From Planctomycetota bacterium (lineage in GTDB: Bacteria > Planctomycetota > Brocadiia > JAJRTI01), in the NCBI GenBank assembly GCA_024278415.1, contig JAJRTI010000866.1:1-13381 (forward strand): a stretch of DNA of 13,381 bases, in the 5' to 3' direction. This document shows, piece by piece, positions 6,668 to 12,527 of the stretch. Position 1 is the first letter of the stretch. Each line of letters starts with the position of its first letter. A program made the position numbers and the translations under genes. The notes under the pieces were generated by a model. The model was not told the origin of the DNA. It ran no database searches and saw only the letters and a list, made by a program, of their open reading frames with translations.

Positions 6668-8038
6668 ATGGCCACACCCACCGACCGGCCCAACATCATT
6701 CTCATCCTGACCGATCACCTGCGCCCCGACGCCATCGGCAAGAGCACGCCGAACTTGATGAAGCTCGCGGACAGCGGCGTGATCTTTTCGAATGCGTACT
6801 GCGCGTCGCCGCTTTGCCAACCCGCGCGCGTGTCCATCGTCACCGGCCAGTACCCCTGCCAGCACCACGTGTGCGGCAACATGAACGAGCCCATCGGCCC
6901 GGCGCTCCGCGACGACACGTTCATGCGCCACCTCCAGGAGGCCAGCTACTACACCGCGCTCATCGGCAAGCACCACTTCATCGACCGATACGGCATCGGC
7001 ATGGACGTGGCGGACGACGACCCGGACGTCAAGCGCTACGGCTTCGACCACGTGTTCCAGGTCGTGGACTGCGGCGAGAACCTGCACAACGACGATGGCT
7101 ACACGAAATGGCTCGCGGCGCGGGGCATGCTCGAAAAGTACCGCGAGATCCAACGCAAGGAGGCCTGGCGTTGCGGCCCGCACCCGCTCGGCGAAGATGA
7201 TTGCGAGGACGGGTTCATCGGGGCCAAGGGCTGCGCGTTCGTGGAGAGCTACGAGCGCTCCGATCCGTTCTATCTGAACTTGTCGTTCGTCGGCCCGCAC
7301 CCTCCGTACTGGCATCCGGGCGAACTCCAGCACGAGCCGGAGCGCATGTGCCCGGCCAAGGGCGGAGCGGACAGCCCGCGCGTGCGCGAGCGCCGCGCGC
7401 ACTACATGGACAAGGTCGCGCTCATCGACCGCTGCGTGGGCAAGCTCGTGGACGCGCTCGACGCCAACGCGCTGCTCGACGACACGATCCTCATCTTCAC
7501 CTCCGACCACGGCGACAACCTCGGCGACTACGGCATCTGGGACAAGCGCTTCTTTTTCGAACAGAGCGCCCGCGTGCCGCTCATCATGTGCGGCCCCGGC
7601 GTGCACCGCGGAGCCCGAGGGCTGGCTGGCAAGAAGTCCAAGGCGCTTGTCTCGCACATCGACCTCTACCCCACGATCCTCCGCATGGACGGCGTCGACC
7701 TCCGGCGCATCAATCCCCGGCCGGGCCGGGACATCATGGCCATGTTGCGCGACGAACCCCACGCGCGCAATACGGAGATCCTCTCGCAACTCGGCACCGC
7801 GGTCATGATTCGCACCGGCAACTGGAAGCTCGTGTTCGATCCGGAGCAGGGAGGCGTGCAGTACCTTTTCAACCTCGTCGTCGATCCTGACGAAGAAAGC
7901 AACCTGGCCGGCGTCGCGGGATACGAGCGCGTGGCCGCCGGCCTCATCGAACGCCTCCTCGCGCACCAAATCCGCATGACCCAATTCACGCACGACAAAG
8001 AGGAAGCGCGCGTGCAGCGCGTGAGAGTGGGAATGTAA
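6668..8038 (+). CDS. Type I sulfatase (Cys-type formylglycine motif), no signal peptide
   Basis: This 456-aa sulfatase has the normal family length. The start was set at ATG 6668, which places PNIILILTDHLRPD (N-terminal metal-binding strand, D16) immediately at the N-terminus. The formylglycine motif is C50-Q-P-A-R54 followed by T59-G60, so activation needs oxidation of C50 by FGE or an anSME; neither is in this window. Other active-site segments are GKHHF (100-104), GPHPP (209-213), TSDHGDNLGDYG (278-289, second metal pair D280/H281), and K293 before ARVPLIMCGPG. The substrate, probably a sulfated carbohydrate, cannot be read from the sequence. There is no signal peptide, so the mature protein is predicted to be cytosolic. 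The second sulfatase begins 51 bp downstream, probably co-transcribed. Confidence 0.93.
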   Translation: MATPTDRPNIILILTDHLRPDAIGKSTPNLMKLADSGVIFSNAYCASPLCQPARVSIVTGQYPCQHHVCGNMNEPIGPALRDDTFMRHLQEASYYTALIGKHHFIDRYGIGMDVADDDPDVKRYGFDHVFQVVDCGENLHNDDGYTKWLAARGMLEKYREIQRKEAWRCGPHPLGEDDCEDGFIGAKGCAFVESYERSDPFYLNLSFVGPHPPYWHPGELQHEPERMCPAKGGADSPRVRERRAHYMDKVALIDRCVGKLVDALDANALLDDTILIFTSDHGDNLGDYGIWDKRFFFEQSARVPLIMCGPGVHRGARGLAGKKSKALVSHIDLYPTILRMDGVDLRRINPRPGRDIMAMLRDEPHARNTEILSQLGTAVMIRTGNWKLVFDPEQGGVQYLFNLVVDPDEESNLAGVAGYERVAAGLIERLLAHQIRMTQFTHDKEEARVQRVRVGM

Positions 8039-8051
8039 GGGGGACACCGAA

Positions 8052-8086
8052 CCAATGGCCAATGACCAGTGACCAGTGACCAGTAA
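8052..8086 (+). repeat. Five degenerate heptamer repeats between the sulfatases
   Basis: Tandem 7-mers run without gaps: CCAATGG, CCAATGA, CCAGTGA, CCAGTGA, CCAGTAA, then CCC and the ATG of the next gene. Consensus is CCArTGA. They fill most of the 51-bp intergenic gap and take the place where a Shine-Dalgarno would be. They resemble the heptanucleotide short tandem repeats known from some other bacterial groups. Confidence 0.75.
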
Positions 8087-8089
8087 CCC

Positions 8090-9451
8090 ATGCGCATCAT
8101 CCTCTTCGACATCGACTGCCTGCGTCCCGACCACCTGGGCTGCTACGGATACGACCGGCCCACGTCGCCCACGATCGACGCGATCGCGCGCGAGGGCGTG
8201 CGGTTCGAGCATTTCTACTGCTCCGACTCGCCGTGTCTGCCCTCGCGCACCGCGTGGTCGTCGGGCCGATTCGGCTTCAACAACGGCGTCGTGTCCAACG
8301 TGGGCGCTGGCGCGCGCTTCCAGATCAGGCACAGGGCCTACGGCGGCCCGGAGCCGGACAACGAGATGCTCATGCGCCGCCTGCGCAGCATCGGCTACGA
8401 CACCATCAGCTTCTCCAACTTTGCGGACCGGCATTATGCGATGTGGTTCATGTGTGGCTGGTCCGAGTTCCACACGCCCAACCTGAAGGGTGGAGCGGAA
8501 ACCGCGGCCGAAGTGACCGAGCCCGTCCTCCGCTGGCTCGAACACAACGCGACGCGCGAGAACTACCTGCTCCACATCAACTACTGGGACACGCACCGCT
8601 GCTACAAGATGGACCCGTCATGGGCCGACCGGTTCAAGGACTCTCCGGTCACCATCCCCTGGCCCGACGAGGAGGCCGTCCGCCGGCAGCACGACAACAT
8701 CACCGGCTCCTTCACCGCGACCGGCCAGTTCAGGGACGGCAAGAGCCCCTTCCCGCTCATGCCTGATGAGATCGCGTCGCGGGCCGACTTCGAGCAGATG
8801 GTCACCGCGTACGACACGTCCATCGCGTATGTAGACCACTACGTGCAGCAGGTGCTCGACGAGTTGGACCGGCAGGGCGTGCTCGACGACGCGGTGGTGA
8901 TCTTCACGTCCGACCATGGCGACGCATTCGGCGAGAACGGCATCTATACGGACCACGTGTGCGCGGACGAGTGCATCCACCGCATCCCGTTCATCGTGCG
9001 TTGGCCGGGCGTGACGCCCGATGGCCAAGCGGACGCGTCGTTCCTCTACAACGTCGACCTCGCGCCCACGCTGTGCGAGATGCTCGGCGCGGAAACGCCC
9101 GCGCAGTGGGACGGCGCTTCTTTCGCCGCGAACTTGCGCGGGCAGGAGGGCTTGGACCGCGACTACCTCGTGTGGCGCCACGGCCTGTACACGCTCCAGC
9201 GCGCGGTGCGCACGAAGACGCACCTGATGATCCGCACGTACGACGGCGAGCGCTACGACCACTTCGCGCCAGTGCAACTCTACGACATGGAGCGGGATCC
9301 GTACCAGACGACGAATCTGTGCGACGAGCAGCCGGACGCGGTGGCGCACTGCGACCGGCTCATGAACGACTGGGTCCAAGAGCAACGCACCAAGCACCGC
9401 TTGACCGCGGACCCGTTCGATTTGCTGCTGATGGAGCGAAGGGGTTCCTAA
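8090..9451 (+). CDS. Second type I sulfatase (Cys-type), no signal peptide
   Basis: The 453-aa protein starts at ATG 8090 with MRIILFDIDCLRPDHLGCYGY, so the metal-binding strand (D7, D9) is at the extreme N-terminus and there is no export signal. The formylglycine motif is C49-L-P-S-R53, followed by SG rather than TG at 58-59. The second metal site is TSDHGDAFGENG (273-284). HRIPFIVRWPG (297-307) matches the conserved RVPli-PG segment, and YNVDLAPTLCEMLG (320-333) the usual C-terminal subdomain strand-helix. It differs clearly from its neighbour and is not a recent duplicate, so the pair probably acts on different sulfated groups of one substrate. It follows the first sulfatase by 51 bp but has no recognisable Shine-Dalgarno; a heptamer repeat array sits directly before it. 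Confidence 0.93.
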   Translation: MRIILFDIDCLRPDHLGCYGYDRPTSPTIDAIAREGVRFEHFYCSDSPCLPSRTAWSSGRFGFNNGVVSNVGAGARFQIRHRAYGGPEPDNEMLMRRLRSIGYDTISFSNFADRHYAMWFMCGWSEFHTPNLKGGAETAAEVTEPVLRWLEHNATRENYLLHINYWDTHRCYKMDPSWADRFKDSPVTIPWPDEEAVRRQHDNITGSFTATGQFRDGKSPFPLMPDEIASRADFEQMVTAYDTSIAYVDHYVQQVLDELDRQGVLDDAVVIFTSDHGDAFGENGIYTDHVCADECIHRIPFIVRWPGVTPDGQADASFLYNVDLAPTLCEMLGAETPAQWDGASFAANLRGQEGLDRDYLVWRHGLYTLQRAVRTKTHLMIRTYDGERYDHFAPVQLYDMERDPYQTTNLCDEQPDAVAHCDRLMNDWVQEQRTKHRLTADPFDLLLMERRGS

Positions 9452-9467
9452 GAATGCCGAAGGGGCT

Positions 9468-9491
9468 GTAGCCGCGTGCGCCAGCGCGTGG
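9468..9491 (+). repeat. Solo REP-like palindrome with GTAG foot
   Basis: GTAG followed by CCGCGTGC / GCGCGTGG around GCCA: six Watson-Crick and two G-T (G-U in RNA) pairs. It has the same layout as the halves at 6447 and 10599, but the inverted partner is absent. A second hairpin follows at once: GGGTGTGC (9490-9497) with GCGCACCC (9511-9518). The element starts 16 bp after the sulfatase stop codon and could stabilise the 3' end of that transcript. Confidence 0.6.
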
Positions 9492-9529
9492 GTGTGCTGA
9501 GACAGGCAAGGCGCACCCAGGCACCCACA

Positions 9530-9628
9530 CCGTTCGGAGGCCTGCCTTTCCACACCTGGTGGATCACGGACGTGGACGTCCGCAACCTGTGGGACAACGC
9601 GTTCAGCTCGTTCGCGGAGGTTGCTGTC
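9530..9628 (+). pseudogene. Possible coding remnant (unidentified family)
   Basis: For about 30 codons this stretch looks coding: nearly every third position is G or C, and the translation is compact and protein-like (contains GLPFHTWWITDVDV then RNLWDNAFSSFAEVA). The pattern disappears after about 9628, and upstream it runs into the REP-like hairpins. No start codon, ribosome site or family could be assigned. It may be the surviving piece of a gene displaced by insertion of the flanking repeat or of the low-GC3 module downstream. Confidence 0.35.
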
Positions 9629-9648
9629 GATGCTGCAATGTGTATGAT
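9621..9648 (+). promoter_or_regulatory. Candidate promoter of the small-protein/NTase module
   Basis: TTGCTG (9621-9626) as a weak -35 (3/6) and TATGAT (9643-9648, 5/6) as -10, separated by 16 nt. The start point would fall near 9655, about 60 nt before ATG 9715. The local rise in A/T against a GC-rich background supports it moderately. Confidence 0.35.
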
Positions 9649-9714
9649 ATCGCCAGGCGTAGCTACGCGGACCCGACTTTCGCGGGCCGTAGACCTTCAC
9701 CTGAGCACAGTGTC

Positions 9715-9963
9715 ATGCTGGACGATACGGCCCCCCAAGCACACGCGGTTCAAGTGCGGTTGCTACGCAAGGCCGGCCCCGATCGACGTCTCGAATTGGC
9801 GATTCAGATGACGGAGTTTGTTCGTGAAATGTCGCGCCAGGGCATTCGACGTCGCCATCCGGAGTGGCCTGAACTTGAGGTGAAGCTCAAGCTCGGCGAG
9901 CTATGCTACGGTCGTGAGTTGATGGACAAAGTGCGCGCCTACCTGGCGGAGAGGGACGCGTGA
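9715..9963 (+). CDS. Small helical protein (82 aa), partner of the NTase-fold protein
   Basis: The ATG 9715 start gives 82 aa; the upstream extension to 9559 is Arg/Cys-rich and looks non-coding. The sequence is predicted mostly alpha-helical and charged: LLRKAGPDRRLELAIQ, then MTEFVREMSRQGIRRRHPEW, then VKLKLGELCYGRELMDKVRAYL. I recall similar small proteins next to nucleotidyltransferase-fold genes in many GC-rich bacteria, but not an assigned function. Its TGA stop (9961-9963) overlaps the ATG of the next gene (TGATG), indicating translational coupling. Third positions are richer in A/T than in the sulfatases, suggesting transfer. A toxin-antitoxin-like role for the pair is possible; the function is not known. 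Confidence 0.65.
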   Translation: MLDDTAPQAHAVQVRLLRKAGPDRRLELAIQMTEFVREMSRQGIRRRHPEWPELEVKLKLGELCYGRELMDKVRAYLAERDA

Positions 9964-10538
9964 TGCAGCCGGAAGTCAGGGCAGGCGTTCTTCCGGTGAT
10001 CCACGTGCTGAAAGCTTTGGGCGTCCGCCACTATGTGGGTGGATCGCTTGCCAGTTCGATTCACGGCGTCCCGAGGAGTACGCTCGACGTTGACATCGTT
10101 GCCGACCTGGGGCCCGAACACGTCGATTCTTTTGTCCAACAACTTGGCTCGGCCTACTATTTGAGCGAGGAGGCGATTCGTGTCGCGGTGTGCGAGCGCC
10201 GTTCGTTCAACGTGATTCACCTTGAAACGATGTTCAAGACAGACGTGTTCGTATTGTCCGATGACGCGTTCCAGCAGGCCGCGATGCGTCGGGCCAAGTC
10301 GCTACCCATTGGAGGTGAAGGCGGGCCAGAAGTTGTCTTCGCTTCGCCTGAGGATGTGGTTCTCCACAAGCTGCTTTGGTACCGCATGGGGGGCGAGGTG
10401 TCGGAGCGGCAATGGGGGGATGTGCTGGGGGTGCTTGAGGCCCAGGGCGATGCTCTTGATTGGCCGCACATGCGCGCCTGGGCGGAGCGCTTGCGAGTCG
10501 CGGAACTGCTGGAAAAGGCTTTGTCCGCCGCCCGCTAA
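9963..10538 (+). CDS. Nucleotidyltransferase-fold (Pol beta superfamily-like) protein
   Basis: The product is 191 aa from ATG 9963 (GTG 9960 is the alternative). Near the N-terminus GGSLASSIHG (26-35) and RSTLDVDIVADL (38-49) give the typical GG-S and D42-x-D44 metal motif of minimal nucleotidyltransferases. D94 in FKTDVFVL is the likely third carboxylate. A C-terminal helical part follows, with SPEDVVLHKLLWYR (128-141) and GGEVSERQWGDVLGVL (143-158). This resembles NTases of toxin-antitoxin and abortive-infection modules (AbiEii/MNT type) in layout, but the precise family is not assigned. It overlaps the small helical gene. In its first 40 codons 13 end in A/T, against 4 in the first 40 of the sulfatase at 6668, so it is probably horizontally acquired. 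Confidence 0.8.
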   Translation: MQPEVRAGVLPVIHVLKALGVRHYVGGSLASSIHGVPRSTLDVDIVADLGPEHVDSFVQQLGSAYYLSEEAIRVAVCERRSFNVIHLETMFKTDVFVLSDDAFQQAAMRRAKSLPIGGEGGPEVVFASPEDVVLHKLLWYRMGGEVSERQWGDVLGVLEAQGDALDWPHMRAWAERLRVAELLEKALSAAR

Positions 10539-10598
10539 ACGCGAGGCCAATCGCGTTGGGGCAGGCCCTTCCCCCGCGTCACAAGCGCCAACGTGTCC

Positions 10599-10680
10599 GT
10601 AGCCGAATGCGCCAGCATGCGGGTTCTATCGGACTCGAAGTCTTCTTGCGTTCGTCCCGCAGCCTGGCGGCTGCGGCTAC
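10599..10680. repeat. REPIN-like inverted pair of GTAG palindromes, copy 2
   Basis: The left half (10599-10622) is GTAG plus CCGAATGC/GCATGCGG around GCCA, with one A-G mismatch. The right half (10657-10680) is CCGCAGCC/GGCTGCGG around TGGC (perfect), then CTAC. The spacer is 34 bp. Against copy 1 the stem bases change in compensating pairs (TT/AA, TG/CA and GC/GC next to the loop; A-T to C-G further out), while the GTAG foot, CCG base and loop are constant. It lies 61 bp after the NTase stop codon. Confidence 0.75.
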
Positions 10681-10705
10681 AGCCGGCGAGAGACGGTACG
10701 CTCAC

Positions 10706-10734
10706 TTGACATGCGCGGGCGCTCAGGCGACCAT
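10706..10734 (+). promoter_or_regulatory. Weak candidate promoter before the first membrane protein
   Basis: A perfect TTGACA (10706-10711) stands just upstream of ATG 10746, with GACCAT 17 nt later as a poor -10 (two matches). If used, the leader would be only a few bases. It could equally be chance. Confidence 0.2.
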
Positions 10735-10745
10735 GAGCGGCCGCC

Positions 10746-12281
10746 ATGTCTGACCGTAACGAATCCCCGGCTGGCCTTTCCAAGCGCGGCCTCGCGCTGC
10801 TGGTCGCGTGCGCGGTGCTGACGGTCGCGGGGCTCGTCGCGCTCCTGCGCAATGCGTTCCCGTTGGGCGTGCCAGGGGAGTGGATGTGGGACTACAACTG
10901 GACCGGGCGGGAAGGGGAGATCGCCTGGCCTGTCGCGGCGTTCGTCGTGTTCATCGCCTGCGTGTGGGCCGTCGCGCGCAAGCTGCGAGACTCGCCGCCC
11001 TCGCGAGGGGCCAGGGTGCTCATGGTCGCGGCGTTGGTCGTGCTGTCTCTTGGGCTCCAGGTTGGCATCGCGCACCTCGGCAAGATCGGCATCGCCGACT
11101 TCCCGGTCGTCACGCTTGCGCCCTGGAGCAACGGCTACTTCATCCTGGGCAGCAAGGTCGGCGACATGGGGGAGTTCCTCAGCACGTATCACGATCGTAT
11201 GCAGACCATGGGCCCGCACGTGCGCACGCACCCGCCGGGCGGCATTGTGCTCTATGGGGCGATTTGCGAGCTTTTCCGCGAGCGCCCCGGCCTCACGCGC
11301 GGCCTGCTCGACGCGCTCCGCGGTGCGCCGTTCGACCCCGGCCCGCCCATGGCCGCCCTCGAGGCGCGCTTCCAAACGAACATCCCGGGCTGGGTGCAGG
11401 CCGGCGCGTGGTCTGCGAGCATGCTGCTCATGGTCGCGTGTTGCCTCGCGGTAGCGCCTATCTTTGCGCTTGCGCGGCGGCTGCACGGCGACCGCGTCGC
11501 GTTCGTCGCCGCAGCGCTCACGGCCGCGCTGCCGGGCTTGCTCGTGTTCACCCCGGCCACGGACCAGCTCTTCTGCCCCATTGCGGCGCTTGTCGCGTGG
11601 CTGTGCGTGGTGGGCGTGGACCGCGGCCGCGTGTGGCCGTGGGCGGTGGCCGGGCTGATCTTCGCGGCCGGGCTGTTTGTGTCCCTCTCCGTGCTGCCGC
11701 TGCTCGCGCTGGTCGGCGGGTACGCGCTGCTGCGGCAATGGCGCGAGCCCAAGCCGCGCGGCTGGCGCGTGTTGCTGGCCCAGTGTGCCGTGTTCGCCGC
11801 GGTGGTTGCGGCGTTCTTTATCGGCCTCCGGATCGCTACGGGCTTTCGGCCCCTGCTCGTGTATGGCAAGCTGCTCCGCATCGCGCCGCAGACGGTCCGC
11901 GACGCGTACGACGCGCGGGCCGCAATCATGACGTACCGCAAATGGATTTGGTGGAACCTCGCGGACGTGCTCCTGTTTGCCGGGCTGAGCCTGTGCGTGT
12001 TCTACGTCGCCGCGTGGGCGCGACGGAGCGCCGCGGTCCGGCGAGGCCCTTCGCTCCACTTTCATCTCGCGTTCCTCGTCATGCTCCTTTTGCTCAACTT
12101 CTCCGGCGTCACGCTCGGCGAGGTGGGCCGGCTGTGGCTGCAATGCATGCCGTTCCTCGCAATTCTCGCGGCGGCCGAGTTGGTCGAGCTGGCTGGCGCG
12201 CGCGAGTGGCCGCTCGCGCTCGTGCTTGCGCTCCAAGGCGCAATCGCTATCGTGATGAAGCTGCGCATGTCGTGGTTCTAG
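10746..12281 (+). CDS. Multi-pass membrane protein, GT-C / family 39-like glycosyltransferase
   Basis: The 511-aa protein has roughly ten hydrophobic segments, starting at about 15-35, 60-80, 91-112, 165-178, 220-243 and 250-290 and continuing to 485-503. THPPGG (161-166) in a predicted non-cytoplasmic loop is typical of GT-C enzymes of the GT39/PMT type, as is GEVGRLWLQCMPF near the C-terminus (458-470). Such proteins transfer sugars from lipid-linked donors. The usual early acidic pair may be D139/E143 (VGDMGEF), which I cannot confirm. ATG 10746 has only a weak ribosome site; an overlapping ATG 12 nt upstream closes after six codons in another frame. It is followed by a second membrane protein on the same strand after 237 bp of structured DNA. 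Confidence 0.75.
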   Translation: MSDRNESPAGLSKRGLALLVACAVLTVAGLVALLRNAFPLGVPGEWMWDYNWTGREGEIAWPVAAFVVFIACVWAVARKLRDSPPSRGARVLMVAALVVLSLGLQVGIAHLGKIGIADFPVVTLAPWSNGYFILGSKVGDMGEFLSTYHDRMQTMGPHVRTHPPGGIVLYGAICELFRERPGLTRGLLDALRGAPFDPGPPMAALEARFQTNIPGWVQAGAWSASMLLMVACCLAVAPIFALARRLHGDRVAFVAAALTAALPGLLVFTPATDQLFCPIAALVAWLCVVGVDRGRVWPWAVAGLIFAAGLFVSLSVLPLLALVGGYALLRQWREPKPRGWRVLLAQCAVFAAVVAAFFIGLRIATGFRPLLVYGKLLRIAPQTVRDAYDARAAIMTYRKWIWWNLADVLLFAGLSLCVFYVAAWARRSAAVRRGPSLHFHLAFLVMLLLLNFSGVTLGEVGRLWLQCMPFLAILAAAELVELAGAREWPLALVLALQGAIAIVMKLRMSWF

Positions 12282-12299
12282 GCGTCAGGGGCGTCAGGG
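12282..12299 (+). repeat. Two direct copies of GCGTCAGGG
   Basis: GCGTCAGGG occurs twice in tandem (12282-12290, 12291-12299) directly after the stop codon of the membrane protein. The second copy forms the left end of the long inverted repeat that follows, so the first may be a footprint of a duplication or insertion event. Confidence 0.6.
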
Positions 12300-12412
12300 G
12301 ACGCGATGCGGAAGTAGGCCGTCTTGCGAAGCAAGCGGCCCGCCAGCGCCAGGCTGCGCAACGCAGTGAGCAGCCGAAAGCGAAAGGCGGGATCGCATCG
12401 TGTCCCCTGACG
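12292..12412. repeat. 121-bp structured element with 19-bp inverted ends
   Basis: The ends CGTCAGGGGACGCGATGCG (12292-12310) and CGCATCGTGTCCCCTGACG (12394-12412) are inverted at 18 of 19 positions; the single difference would be a G-U pair in RNA. Inside are GTAG (12314-12317) beside a hairpin GGCCG-T-CTTGC / GCAAGCGGCC around GAA (12317-12340), a CCCGCC/GGCGGG pair (12339-12344 with 12386-12391) and GGCTGC/GCAGCC (12352-12357 with 12370-12375). The whole could fold as a multi-branched structure. No T-run follows. The form suggests a small non-autonomous mobile element or structured repeat; no transposase is nearby. Confidence 0.65.
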
Positions 12413-12444
12413 ACCTACGCAGACGCCCAAACCTCTATCACGAT

Positions 12445-12527
12445 CGTAATCTTGATCGTGATCGTATTGATCCGACGCGGTGGCGATTGCGATTACGATC
12501 AAGATTACGAGCACGAGTATGAGTATG
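12445..12527. repeat. Degenerate hexamer repeat forming a 20-bp inverted repeat
   Basis: The right arm and its extension read as 6-mers: GATTAC, GATCAA, GATTAC, GAGCAC, GAGTAT, GAGTAT (12491-12526). The left arm (12445-12464) is complementary to 12490-12509 at 19 of 20 positions, with a 25-nt loop. In the plus frame of the 6-mers it would encode alternating acidic and Tyr/His/Gln residues, and in the minus frame alternating Ile/Val/Leu, but no such gene is supported. The last two 6-mers supply the two possible ATG starts of the next gene. Confidence 0.65.

Noticed and set aside
8052..8086. CRISPR-type array
   Set aside because: The units are 7 bp without spacers; no CRISPR repeat-spacer pattern or cas gene is present anywhere in the window.
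6626..8596. Long minus-strand open frame opposite both sulfatases (656 codons)
   Set aside because: It crosses two genuine genes and their intergenic repeat and has low-complexity, Val/Arg/Ala-rich sequence without motifs.
9715..9963. Possible HEPN Rx(4-6)H motif in the small protein (RQGIRRRH)
   Set aside because: The protein is too short for a HEPN domain and the match lies in a general Arg-rich stretch; not enough to call it a HEPN toxin.
10677..12236. Long minus-strand open frame opposite the first GT-C-like gene (519 codons)
   Set aside because: Arg/Glu/His-rich shadow of a hydrophobic protein in the opposite frame; no start signal.
12292..12412. Intrinsic terminator for the first membrane protein
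   Set aside because: The stems are strong but no T-run follows, and the nested hairpins and inverted ends fit a repeat element better.
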